From the NCBI GenBank assembly GCA_002179805.1, contig NAVB01000607.1:1-41229 (forward strand): a stretch of DNA of 41,229 bases, in the 5' to 3' direction. A program made the translations under genes and the position numbers. Below, piece after piece: positions 9,654-24,100 of this stretch. The notes under the pieces were generated by a model. It was given only the letters and a program-made list of their open reading frames with translations. It did no database searches and was not told the DNA's origin. Each line of letters starts with the position of its first letter. The stretch's first letter is position 1. The stretch is from Acanthamoeba lenticulata (taxonomy: Eukaryota; Discosea; Longamoebia; Acanthamoebidae).

Positions 9654-10123
9654 AAGCGTCGTGCAGCTGACTGTTGCGAACAACACGCCTGAGATTGCGA
9701 CACGGCTTGAGGTCCTGTCCTTCCAGCAGCAGTGCGACCTCTTCGTACAATCAACGTGGTGCCCACCTCGGCCGTCTGCCGGCAGGCCACCCTCTGCCAG
9801 CCACCCAGCCCCGAGAGAGCACTCGAGAGCTGATCGACTTGTGTATTGCCAGTTCTGCCAACGGCCAATACAGCAAGCGTCTTCACAGTCGCGCACAAAC
9901 GCTCAGCTTGTGCACAGCTGCCAGGAAGGAGGACTCGACGTACATACCTGTTCGATTGTGTCGTCGTACGCCCATGAAGAAACGTCAACGTTGTCCTCTT
10001 GTTGTGGCGATTCTTTGCTCGGCCTGACCATTCCCCTTGTCTTCACTTGCCTTCTCCTTCTTTGAATTGACGGCCGTGGCTTTGGTTTCGATCATAGAAA
10101 CGACGCGGCCTCTCGACCCACAA

Positions 10124-10142
10124 AGAGAGAGAGAGAGAGAGA
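10124..10142 (+). repeat. GA dinucleotide microsatellite
   Basis: An uninterrupted run of alternating A and G close to the breakpoint of the formin fragment copy. Confidence 0.8.
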
Positions 10143-10339
10143 ATGACAGAGAAGGCCGTCTACTAAGACGTGGAGTAGCGTGAGTCATGTTGTACCTGGT
10201 CGCAGCGGAGTCGAGGCATGCCCGGAGCGAGGATTGCGATCTTTATGTTGGTCGGCTCTGGAAGTACGGGTCCTTCATGGCGCTCAGCTTTACGCCGCTG
10301 TCTGCCTCTTGTACGGCCACGCCTCCCACCTTCCCGTCG

Positions 10340-10702
10340 AACTCAACAACGGAAGAGATCGAGATGATCTCAAATTACTCCCGTCCCCTCTGGCTTGTCC
10401 ACGAGCGGCTCCGCAGTGCCGTCGCACATGCCGTCGCCAGGCACGGTGCGCAAGAGGACCGATTCCTTTGGCGGCTCCGGAGAGCACCACCACCACCACT
10501 GCAACCAGTAGCGAGTACTCCGTTGAAGAGCCCGGTCTCACGCAACTCCTCCAGCGCGCTTGTTTCGCCCAAGGGAGGGTACGCCCATCTCGCGCATACT
10601 CTCTCTAACTCTGACCATGACGACCTGAACCGATCTTCTCCTAGGCCCGTCTAACACGACGTTGCTGCCCTCAACGCAGAGGAGATCTGAGGAGAAGGAG
10701 TG
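10340..10702 (+). pseudogene. Rearranged duplicate of formin exons
   Basis: 10340-10372 resembles the FH2 exon at 4950-4985 (TTEEIEMISNY against TTEEMELISNY). It is joined directly to 10377-10584, a close copy of formin tail exon 6767-6975 (PVPSGLSTSGSAV, then MPSPGTVRKR). About 10620-10702 then matches the last formin exon and 3' end near 7105-7140. The region between is missing and the frame breaks after a CACCAC expansion, so it cannot encode a working product. It ends about 135 bp from the LETM1 stop, in the same convergent order as the intact formin and stray LETM1 exon at 7.1 kb. Confidence 0.7.
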
Positions 10703-10837
10703 GAAAAATAAAATAAAATAAAATAATAAACGGGTTTTTGTTGTTTTTGTTTTGGTTTTGCTTGTATTTTTGTGTATTTTTGCGTGGTTGGGGGGGAGGG
10801 GAGAAGGGGGCGAGCAAAGCGAGACGCGTGATCATCA

Positions 10838-13705
<2,868 letters not shown>

Positions 13706-14201
13706 CTCACCCTTAAGAAGAGGAGCGCGTGAGTTGCCAGCAAAATCAGGCAGAGATGAAGTAATTTTACACTCCTGTACGTTGCACGCTCAAGAAAAGA
13801 TTCGTGACCACGTACAACGATTGGTGATTTTTGCTGACGAGATGATTGACTCAAGCAGACGGCACGCGAGATGGCGGCGAGAGTCAATGAATTTAGAGGA
13901 ACAACACCAGCAGCCCTTTCTCCACCTGCAGCTTGTGCGTCCTTTTTTTGTCGGCAACCTTGCTGACGTCAGCACGCCTTTTTAATTTGGAGAGCACCGA
14001 ACGCCCATTTTCTTTTCGATCATAACACTCCCAAGGCCTCACAAGACTACTGTAGCTGCGCGGTCGAGCATTTATCATAAGCATGACCAAGCTCAAAATA
14101 GCCCTGTTGCGGGGCCAGAGCCAAGCTTTTATGTCATTCTGTACAAAGACTTTGCAAAGGGTAGTGACTATGGTCCAAGTTTCGAGCGCGTTTAACTGGC
14201 T
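13706..14201. other. Intergenic, upstream of LETM1
   Basis: Contains the LETM1 promoter side. No coding frame with family resemblance or splice-consistent structure was seen. Confidence 0.4.
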
Positions 14202-14585
14202 CTACGCCTCCCTCTCTGGCCGCTGTCTTAATCGGCGAGTAAAGCAGCGTACGGCTTGCACTTGGTTGTGCTTCTGGGTCGTCCTGGTAGGCCTTGCGTT
14301 GGGTGCTTCTCCGCTGCCGCTTGTGTCGGCCAACGAGCCTGCCCGGCGGCGCCCGCCCCGGGCGCCGTGTCGTTGCGCGAAGTGGGGCTCTCCCACGGTA
14401 AGGAACTCGTACTCGTCCAGTAGCTCTTTCTGTCGCTGCCACAGCTGTGGGTGCTGCATCTTGTAGGTGGGAAGGCGTTTGTAGGTGTGAATGGTGGGAC
14501 GCGAGAGCTCCAGAACTACGCCAAAGGCAAGCCAGTGGCTGGTCGCAAGCGAATTTAGCGCTGGTACGGCGCCAATGAATCAGTA
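14202..14585 (-). CDS. Uncharacterised ORF, start not found
   Basis: One minus-strand frame stays open from a stop near 14586 to 14202. It begins with a hydrophobic stretch (FIGAVPALNSLATSHWLAFG), then a basic/aromatic segment (RPTIHTYKRLPTYKMQHPQLW), a charged helix (RQKELLDEYEF) and a low-complexity Arg/Gly/Pro end. The first part has protein-like composition. The only internal ATG is that of KMQH (14459). No good splice acceptor lies upstream, so this may be a terminal exon of a decayed gene. The product is unknown. Confidence 0.3.
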
Positions 14586-14673
14586 CTCTTTTTGCTTGAC
14601 AGATTGCAGTGGTTTTACTTTTGGAAATCATCACAGGGCGCCGGCTCGAGGCGGAAACAACGTTCTCGCTCCT

Positions 14674-16384
14674 TTAGTCGGTACGCGCGTAGTAGAGGGC
14701 GCCGTGGAGGTTGATGTTGAAGACTTCGGTCTGCGTGTAGAGCTCCACGTCGCTGATCCAGTCGGGCTTCGGAAGGTCCAAAAACTCGGCCCTCAGCTCA
14801 GGCAAGTGCTTCTCGAAGAAGGGGTTGTTGACCACCTACCACCAGGCGACGCCACAACACGGGGTGAGTACAACAGTCCGCCGCTCTACCCTTTGTGCCA
14901 AACAAGGCCGCACCTGGTTGTCGCCAGCGAGGAACATGCCCTTGGCCTGGAGGCCCACGCAGAGGTTCTTGGCCACGCGCATGAGGAACCGGTAATGGAT
15001 GAGCAGCGCCTCCGTGGCGTAGGCGCACGGGGTCTCGCGGAAGGCCGCAGCGCTGACCTCCTCGGCCGACTCCAGCGCCGCAGCATCTGATGTCCACCAT
15101 GACCATCACCACGACGCCAGGTTGGACAACGTTTTCCTAGTGAAGGGGCATGCGGGCGGGAAGTTGTTTGATGGCGGTGGTGGTGGTCTACCTGAGTGCT
15201 GGGAGGCGATCCACTTGTAGACGGCGAGGACGCCGCGGCCGGACACGATGTCCTCGTACTCGATGGCGTGCTTGCCACCGTAGAGCGTCTGGGAGAGGTA
15301 GGCCGTGAGGCGGTCCTCCTGGTCCTTCTTGCTCGGGTCGGTGAGCGGCGAGTAGAGGATGTGGCCGAATTCCATGGGCATCACCTGCAGCGGGATGTTG
15401 CGCGAACCCCGCCCAAGCGAGGCCAGGAGCGCGATGCCCAGGCCCGTGCCCACGGCCAGCACCAGGTCTGCGTGCACGCGAGTGTGATTAGCGCCGCGTT
15501 GCTGGCGGAGGTGCGGAGAGAGGGACATACAGTTGGTGGGCCGCATGGTGACGACGTCAGAGGACGACCACAGGGGCTTGAAGAAGGAGGCCAGCTGGCC
15601 GGCCTCGTTGAGGGACTTGAGCCCGTAGCACGTGCTCTCCAGGTCATTGATGAAGTGTGTGGCGCCCAGGGGGAACAGGTAGGTCGGCAGCTGCGCCGAG
15701 TGCAGCGTGCGGTCGGCGATCGTGCCCGGGTAGTTGGTGATGTCGAGCTGCACGGCGGCCCAAGTCCGTTAGCACGAGACAGAACGTCTTCAAAAAAAAG
15801 TGCACAAAAGGTTGTCTCTGCGCACCGAGAGGCCGTCGTCGGAGATGCGACCGGCTCCGGCGAGACACGCGCCGGCGGCGGGGGCGCCGAGGATGGCTGC
15901 CACTTGAGTGGCGACCTGCTTCAGACCTTCGATAATCTGTGCGCTGCTGGACGCCCTGAACTTGGCGAGCTGTGCGGCGCCGGAGTGAGCCCCGCGCCCC
16001 CCAAGGCGACGTACAAGTTCAAGAAGAGGAGTTGTACCTGGACGTAGGGCTCATCCGAGGAGCCAGTGTCGAGGGCCACCCGTGTGTTGGTACCGCCAAT
16101 GTCCACGCCAACAAAGTACCTGAGTTTCTGCAAGTTGTCCACGAGGTGAGACTGTGCACCCACTAAGAGATGTAATGGTTTTAGATTTAAATCGTGGTGA
16201 ACTCATAATTTTCAAGGCAACGAGGTAGGTTTATCAACGATCGCAGTGGGATCGTGCAAGGCCTGACTGTAATCAAAAGCGTGTAGGCGAGGAAAACGAA
16301 ATGTACCTCCTTGAAGCGGTCCTTCCAGTGGAGGAGCATCGGGCGGGCATCTTCGGCGATCTCGCAAAGCGTGGTGGTGTCCAT
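14674..16384 (-). CDS. glk: Glucokinase (bacterial Glk type), 387 aa
   Basis: Phosphorylates glucose with ATP to glucose 6-phosphate in the cytosol. Seven in-phase exons: 16384-16307, 16151-16038, 15969-15826, 15747-15531, 15467-15192, 15086-14914, 14835-14674, ending TAA. Motifs: phosphate-1 loop VGVDIGGTNTRVAL (about residues 38-51); FINDLES, holding the conserved Asn/Asp of the glucose site and catalytic base; the AVGTGLG phosphate-2/adenosine region; FGHILYSPL; EYEDIVSGRGV; and a C-terminal NLHGALYYA matching the NLYGA end of bacterial glucokinases. The length is slightly above the usual 320-350 because of an N-terminal helix and a longer C-terminal part. This is the bacterial-type family rather than animal hexokinase, implying ancient transfer or retention. 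Confidence 0.88.
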
Positions 16385-16855
16385 TGGTATACGTGTGTAT
16401 GTATATGGCTGTGGTGAAAGTGGAGAGAAGGGTGCACTTGGTCGTGTAGCGTGATTGAAATAAAGCCCCACAAAAGACACAAAAGTGACCAAGAAAACGG
16501 CGCAACGTCATTCCTTCCTGTTTTCTTTGACATTGCCCTTACACTCCTGTCTGACCAGCCGTCACGCGTGCTTTCTATTCAAGCATTTAGGACGGCTTCT
16601 TGGCGTTAGCTCTGCGGTGCAGGCTTTGTGTACCTTTCTACCCTTGGTTGCATGCGTAGCACTGCTCTGTCATGTGGTTTGGACTGGCGCGCTGGACTCG
16701 GCGGCTCTCGAACCCGGCTCCTGGTGAGAGCTTGGACTGTTCCGCAAGCTTTTCGTGGCGGCTGCGGGTGTGGTGTTTCCGCGTCGGTGTTACGTCGGCG
16801 TCACGCTTGGGGATTGATCTGCGCCAACTTCGCTACAGCAACCAAACACGAAGGA
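16385..16855. other. Divergent promoter region, glucokinase / dihydropteridine reductase
   Basis: Both neighbouring genes start here and point outward. The frame upstream of the reductase ATG is open back to 16628 and could encode an N-terminal extension, but it is Cys/Gly/Arg-rich and lacks support. No clear TATA box was seen. Confidence 0.4.
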
Positions 16856-17750
16856 ATGGACACGGATAAGGGAGTGCTTGTTTATGGTGGAGCGGGCCAG
16901 CTGGGCGGCACTGTGGTGTCGCACTTCAAACAGGCCGGCTACACGACCTACTCCGTAGATTTCCGTCCCAACGACGATGCCCATCACAATTTTGTGCTCT
17001 CCCCCGATGTGCGCACCAAGGAGAACACGGCCAAGGTCGTGAAGGGTCTCAAAGATCTTAACGCGAGTACGTGCAAGTGACAAGGGCGCTCGTTTTACTA
17101 GAAATTTGTGCAATTCATACAAGATACTTAACGCCGGCACGCCACCGCCAGATCTTGACGCGGTCATCTGCGTTGCTGGCGGTTGGCTGGGAGGTTCTGT
17201 CAAGGAGGAGTCGATCTTCGATGGTGTGGACAAGATGTTCGAGTTCAACGTGCAGTCGTCCATCGCCTCTGCGCACATCGCCGCCAACTCGCTCAAGGAG
17301 GGCGGCGTGCTCGTCCTCACTGGTGCCGACGCCGCGCTCGGCCCTACGCCCTCCATGATTGCCTACGGCATCACCAAGGTCAGCGCCTCGCCCACCTTGC
17401 GTATTTCGTGTCATCGTGAAGACCGTTATTTTAATTCGTCACTGGCGGCTAACATACTTGCGATGAAATAGGCCGCGACGCATCACCTCATCGCCAGTCT
17501 CGTGCCGGCTGGTAGCGGTCTGCCCAAGGACTCGTCGGTGTTGGGCATCCTCCCGATCTGCCTCGACACGCCCACCAACCGCAAGTCGATGCCGGGTGCC
17601 AACTTTGATGACTGGACACCGTTGCCAGTCGTGGCCGGCCTGCTGTTGGGTTGGGCTGAGGGCAAGGACAGGCCCAAGTCGGGCACGCTCATCTCCATCG
17701 CCACCAAGAACAAGGAGACGCGCTTCACTGTCGTCCAGCCCAGCGCGTGA
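16856..17750 (+). CDS. QDPR: Quinoid dihydropteridine reductase, 238 aa
   Basis: Recycles quinonoid dihydrobiopterin to tetrahydrobiopterin with NADH, serving aromatic amino acid hydroxylases in the cytosol. Three in-phase exons: 16856-17066, 17152-17378, 17472-17750. It is a short-chain dehydrogenase fold: dinucleotide loop YGGAGQLGG near residue 10; acidic NADH-selecting residue in SVDFRP; DAVICVAGGWLGG, typical of this enzyme; NVQSSIASAHIA helix; catalytic Tyr-x3-Lys in YGITK; and the C-terminal GILPICLDTPTNR region. The length matches the family (about 240). The start ATG follows CAAAC...GGA and no in-frame ATG lies closer. An N-terminal extension to 16628 is possible but unlikely. Confidence 0.9.
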
Positions 17751-18126
17751 GTGAGCTGCGCACCAACAACGCAAGAGTGTTCAAATTATTTCACTTTTTT
17801 GTCTTGTACATCGCTTACGCATGAGCCGAGCAGGCGACTGCGGTGTCTTGTTTCTTGTGCCACTCTCCTGCACGATGATGCATCGTTTTGTTGAGGCCGT
17901 GTCGCACGTGTAGCTGGGCTTGTGGCCTGTTCTGCCCTCTCGGATCGGCATGCCGCGCGTGCCAACAATTTGGCGCCGGCCAACAAGACAAAAGAGAAGA
18001 CAGAGCAACCGACACACCGAAGGCCGCTGCGTCGCAATATTATTAAACCGGTGGCCGGCAGCAACAGCTCGCCAATTTGGGGACAGGGCTTGCTGCCGTC
18101 TGTGTGGAGTAGAGTCGAAGGGGGCG
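17751..18126. other. Intergenic between reductase and RalGAP gene
   Basis: No convincing gene. Small overlapping frames on both strands look like noise. This should hold the RalGAP promoter. Confidence 0.4.
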
Positions 18127-21100
18127 ATGTTCCTTGACCATTTGAACACCCTGGGGCTGCTCCAGCATGATCCTTGTACGCACCCTTGTCGCATCTCAAT
18201 TGGCCTCTTCCTCAACGCCTATCTTTCGCAAATGGCCCCAATGCGTGCAATCTTGAATTATTTGTATTTAATTTTGACAATTCCACCACAAAATCGTAAT
18301 TATGCCAGCAGTTACTGCATTATTGAAAATATTGCTAAATATTGGTTTATTTGTGCACATCAACTCTTTTGTGTTGCTTGCTGGCAGCAACCGATATTTT
18401 GAAGCAATTCCCGCTAGCGGTCAGGCAGGCCCTAGCCACGCAAGTGGTGAACCTCCTCCTTGACTCCAATGCTGGTGCCCGGGTACGTCCCCTCTCCTTG
18501 TGTGCGCACCAGCCAAGCTGACCCCCGACTCTCGTTCGCCAGGCCCTCACCAGCGTCGCCCACGTGCGATGGGCCATGGAGAGCATCGGCGCCGCGTTCA
18601 GTCTCCCTATGGAGTGCGAAGAGGTGTGCCCACACCTCTGCCTCTCTCTTCCGGCCCCGATTGCATGACTCAGCCTCACACACGCATGTGCACTCAGATC
18701 ATGGGAACTGCCATCGAGCTCTACCGACGTTGGCTGCTTGACTCGGCCAAGCGACCGCCATCCATCAATGCTGAGCCCCAGTTCTTCATTCGCGTGCGTT
18801 CTCCCTGTCCGCGCACACTGCGATCGTGTTCAATGCTCAAACGAGTGGAACGGGGCGGGACGTTTCTATATCAGCAAATCCTGTGCCACTACTCGCTACT
18901 GTTTGAGCCGCGCACAGCGCTGCCGGACGCGCTCGACACACAAGCGGCCCTGTGCAAGCGCACCCTCAACATCTATCACGCTCTCGGGCGCGAGAGGTCG
19001 GTCCCATCCCACCTCTCTCTCTCTCCACCGATCCATGGCTTATACCGTCATTGTCGACGTCATCATGATTGTGCAGCGCCCATGGGTCGGGCCTGGACGA
19101 GGAGACGTGGGAGATTTTCCTGAAGCTGCTGCTTGGCATCGCCGACTCGCTGCTGTCGCTGCCCGAGGGCGAGGAGGGCCTCACCAAGCGCCTCGGCACA
19201 CACGTCCTCAAAGTCCTGTTTGAACTGTGGCTCTACTCGTCGACCAGCGAGGCCGACATGTGGGGCTCGCTGCTGCACCTCGTGCCGCGCTGGGTCCACC
19301 ACCTCCCGACCATCAACCAGTGGCTGGCTGTCTGCAAAGGTGCCTTGTCTGCCTGCCTGCTTGCTTGCTTGGCCACTGGGCCTTGTACGTGCGAACGAGA
19401 CTTATCGCGTGGCCGATAAACGCGGCGCGGCAGGCCTGACGGAGCGGGCCATTTGCCTGATGTACGGGCCCGAAGAGGGCCGGGAATGCGTCCTCATCCA
19501 GCTGTACGGCTGCCCGCGCTTGGTGGTGATTGCGCGCGCACGGCACGGTCTGACCTTGCCGCGCAGGGAGGGCTCCAAGGAGATCGTGACGATGGAGGGC
19601 CTGCAGGAGGAGCACGTCTTCTACGCCTGGCACCGCATGCTCCGTGCGTCTGCACATTTTTGATGAAATTAATTGATTTGTTTTAATTGAAGTTATTTGC
19701 GTGGTGTTGCGTAGATGCGATCGGCGATCCCAACAATATTCAGAACCCGCGCATCCACTGCGCGGCGTTCCGGGGCATCGACACGCTGGTGGACCTCTTC
19801 CTGCAGGTCGGCCGCAAGTCCGGGCGGGCTGAGCGGCACGAGCTCAAGCCACCCGAGGGCAACACCATCCTCCACATCTTCGGCAGCTGGCTCTTTGACG
19901 CCGTCATGCAGCGGCGTGACGGCTTCGAGGAGGTGCGCCTTTCCTCTCCGTCCGTGGAGCTCACGTGACGATGCTGATGATGCTTGTCCTCGTCGGCACC
20001 GCGCAGGGGAGGGGCGTGGCGGTCAAAACCCTGTGCAACATCTTTAGCGCGTGCAAGTCGTCGTCCTTCAACACGACCTACCTGGCCCGCTTCTACGCGT
20101 GCCTGGCGCAGGTGCTGGGTGAGAGCACGGAGGTGATGATCGCGGGACTGACCAACGCGGGCATCCTGTTCCCGTGCGAGCTGCCCGGCTTCCGCATCCT
20201 CACTCCGGCCTTCATCTACGCCCTCAACCGCGTCCTTCTCCGGGTGCGACGCTGAGCTTTGATCCAGCCTTATTGGCTTTCATTTCTCACATTCTTCTAT
20301 TTATTATTCACATTTGCAGCGGCTGCATTTCGAGCACGCGGGCGCACAAGAGAACGTGCGCCGTGAATGTCTCCGCATTCTCGGTGCGTCTCTCTCCAAC
20401 TAGCGTCCCGCTCGATCACATGCCTCACATTCTTGGTTGGGGTTGGGGGGAGAGCAGGCTATTTGATCTCGACGCCCAACCACTTCAGCGACACACCGTT
20501 CAGCCGGCCCACGCCCAAGCCCGCCGTCATCTCGACGGCCGCCTCGGCCAAGGTGCCGCCTTCCGCCTTGTGGTGGTGGAGAAGCCGCAACAGCTCACCG
20601 GCGCGGACGGCGCTGTGCAGGACGTGCTGAGCGCAAAGCTGCCGGAGCTCAAGACCTTCCGGCAGATCGACGACCACCTGGTGGTGCTTCTGGGCGAGTC
20701 GCTGGTCTACGAGACGGCCGGCGGCAACGTGCGTCCGCTGCTCTCCCTCTGCTACGCCTACGCGCGGGAGACGCACCTCAAGCGTCCCGACTTCACTCTC
20801 CACGTCATCCACACCATCGGTGCTGCTCCTTCCCTGGCGTGTCCTCCCCGTCCTCGGGCTCACGCTGGCCGTTTGCGTGGCCGCGGTGTGCAGTGCAAAA
20901 AATCACGCACGCGCAATGGTTGACGGGGCACTGCGTGGACGCCTACCGCGTGCTGGGCTTTTTCTCCGCCTTTTACGCTCACCTTCCCGACCCCAACGAG
21001 GTCCCTCCCCTCTCCCCGCCTCAACTCGACCCAAACCACGCCCAGCTGCCGCATGTGCTCACGCCCGACAAACATGCCACGACAGACGGCCAACTTTGTG

Positions 21101-24100
21101 GTGAGCTCGCTGGCCAACATGTTTGCCGCGGAGACCGTGGGCGAGCTCCTCATGCGCCTGGCCCCCTCCGAGTTTGAGGCACGTCGCTGCGCTCCCGCGT
21201 CTCCGCGTTCATGCAAGAAGAGGCCCCTCCCAAAAAAGAAGCGTTGTCGCTTTGCTAACAGCACACGCCTCTCTCCGTGTGGTATCGACCACTTTGTTTG
21301 CTGGATCAGATCCACATGATGGAAGCGCTCGAGTGTATCACGTGCTGGCTGATGGTGGGTCCGCCCTGGATCTACCACTACCACAAGACCAAGGCCGCCG
21401 TCATCAACGCCATCATGAGCGTCCTCCAGAGCTCCAAGCCCGTACGTCATAAATTAATAAGGATTTTTATTTATTTGTTGAAAAATCATGTTTAACGCTC
21501 AAATTTTTGCAGGGAGGACAGGGGCCGACCAAGATATCGCTGGAGACATCCGACTCGGACCAGGGCCGCAAGGAGCGGAAGAGCAAGAAGCTCATCACCA
21601 GGAAGGTCCCGCGCAGCATCACGCAGTCGTCGGCCAAGGGGGGCAGCCCCAACCCGGCCGCGCAGCTCCACTCGCAGCCCAAGCTCCGCGAGCCCTCGCC
21701 TCGCCTCCGGGTCCGTTGCCACCGCCGCTGCGCCTCAACACGTGTGTCGGCGTCGCGCTTGTTGGCTGACGGCCCGCATTCGTTCATGCGTGCAGGAGGT
21801 GGCCTCGCACACGCTGGCGACGATGATGAACCACATGGGAAATTACCCGCATCCCTCGGGCTCCACGGACCTCTCCTCCCTCCTCACCGAAGAGGTTCCT
21901 CGCCCCTCTCTCTCCATTCACAATCTCTTCGTCGTCATCCTCATCATCGCCACCACCACCACAGGAGGTGCTACGACAACTGCCCGACGAGGTGGCAGGC
22001 AAGATCGACCCTGCCCAGTTTATCCGGTTCGTCTCCGCGTGTGTGCCGTGCGTGCGTGTGCCGGTGGTGTGGACTTGAGTCTCATTCGCATTGTTCGGGG
22101 GCAACAGATACTTCATCTGCGGCAACACCATCTACACCGTCATCGACCGGCCCAACAACGGCGGTGCGTCGTCCTTTTCTTCTTGATTGTTTTAGATGGT
22201 GAAAGTGATGGTGATGTTAATGGCGATGCCATTTGGATTGCAGACGGCTATGTGACGCTCATCGTGCGCGACCGGACGGGCAAGTACGCGTGGGACCTCC
22301 AGTCGGCATCGCTGTCGCAGGCCGACGAGCAGCTCCTGTCCGGCGTCGTGCTGGCCCATCCCAAGGAGGTCTCCCTCGAGCCCTACACCGTTCCCCTCCC
22401 GCCGTACGTCGATTTCCGCCGACTTTTATTATTATTCTTTATATATTTATGTTCATTTATTGATTTTTGGAAACAACTCTTGTGATGCAGGAAAAGCGAG
22501 GCAGACCTGCCCAACATGGCCAAGTACATCGACAACAAGAAGTCCCTTTTCGTCAGTGCCCAGAGCAAGCAGGCCGAAAAGGAAAAGTGCGTGCCACGAT
22601 CTTCTTCCCCTTTCTCTTTGATCGAAACACAACTGAGCTGGGATTGGCGCGCCCTCTAAACAGGAAATACTTGCGAAAGCACGATTGGGGGCTGAACGCC
22701 GACATCCGGTGCTTCCCTGTGTGGGCCGACCCGAACCCGTACGCCGCGCCGGAGGGCAAGTGCATTCAAGGCCGCATGCTGCTCTCCCAGCTGGGCTTCC
22801 TCTCGCCCCAGCAGCGCGCCAACTTCCACCAGATCGACCAATCCCCGGCCTTCTTCCGCGCCCTCAAGGCTCTCGACCGCACCCCCGAGTACGACGAGCT
22901 CATCTTTGTCTCGTTCGCTTGTGTGATGACGTCATGCTGACGTGGGAGGGGGCGCGGATGACGTCATGCAGGCGCGAGTGCATCAGCGTGGGCGTGCTCT
23001 ACCTGGGCAAGGGCCAGACCAAGAAGAAGGTGTGGTCCAACTCGACCGACCAGATCACGAGCGACTCCTACCAGCGCTTCCTCGACGCCTCTGGATGGAC
23101 CGTACGCCCGCCCTTCCCCCCGCCCCCTTGGAATCGCGGGCCAATCGCCTCACCCATGCACATGGTGGACACACAGGTGGACGTGGCGACGCACCCGGGC
23201 TGGGTGGGCCAGCTCGACCGGTCGGGCAAGACCGGCGCGCAGACGCTCTACTACGCCGACTACAACAAGGAGGTACCCGAGCTCCGCCACGACGCCGCCT
23301 TGTGGTATTTGAGGTATTTACGTCTCTGTGTGGTGGCAGATGGTGTACGTGGTCGGGTCCATGATGAACGACACGGACATTAAGACCAAGAAGAAGCTCA
23401 TCAAGAGCTCCGCTAACACCGCCCTCATCCTCTGGACCGAGGCACGCCGTTCCTCCTCCTCTTCCCTCCGCTAGAGCGTCGAGTCTTCCGAGTGGCGCGC
23501 TGCTGGTCTCACGCTCACATGTGTGGCACACGTCAATCATTCCCGTAATAGGAGGAGATCGAGCTGGTGCTCTGGTACGACTGGATCTTCGCCATCTCGC
23601 CCATCGTGATCGCCATCCGACCGCTGCCCTCGGGCCTGTTCTACACCTGTACATTGAACAAGAACGCCGAGGTCCGCCCCCTTACCTCCTCCTCCTCCTC
23701 CGCTAAGTGTTGGCCAAGCTTTTTCCTTTGAATAATTGCGAAATGAATTTTAAATTGATTTTTTGTGGCGCACACACACAGGTGATCCATGTGGGTCCGC
23801 TGCAGGAGGAGGGCGTGGTGGGGATGGGCGAACTCGGCGTGCTCGTGCGCGAGACCGCCTTCTCGGCCTACAAGGGCCTCAAGCGCTCCCTCGCCGACTA
23901 CTCTCACCCGTACGTCCACCTCCTCCCGCTCAGGTCTTGACTAGAGGCCGGCTACACACACACTTACACGCATGTGCGCACGCACGCAGGTACACGGTGC
24001 GATCGGGGATGATCAGCGACATCGGGTCCAAGTTCGCGTTGACGAACCTGTCCTTCCAGCAATACTTCTCCTCCCTCTTCTCGCGCCTCCCGTCCGACAA

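Larger units (their letters stand above)
9295..10180. other. Region without confident gene
   Basis: It should contain the first exon of the catalase-like gene and its promoter. Open frames on both strands overlap (plus 9562-10065, minus 9554-9988) and I could not decide between them. It holds the imperfect direct repeat at 9563-9653 and a GA microsatellite at 10124-10142. Confidence 0.35.

Noticed and set aside
9562..10065. 167-residue plus-strand ORF and the opposing 144-residue minus ORF
   Set aside because: Both look equally plausible by composition, neither has a recognisable domain or splice-consistent extension, and the region overlaps a duplicated repeat.
15196..16047. 283-residue plus-strand ORF
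   Set aside because: Antisense to glucokinase exons 3-6. Low-complexity, Gly/Val/Glu/Arg-rich shadow.
20174..20923. 249-residue plus-strand ORF
   Set aside because: Runs through several RalGAP introns in mixed frames. Only its middle (20594-20819) is a real exon.
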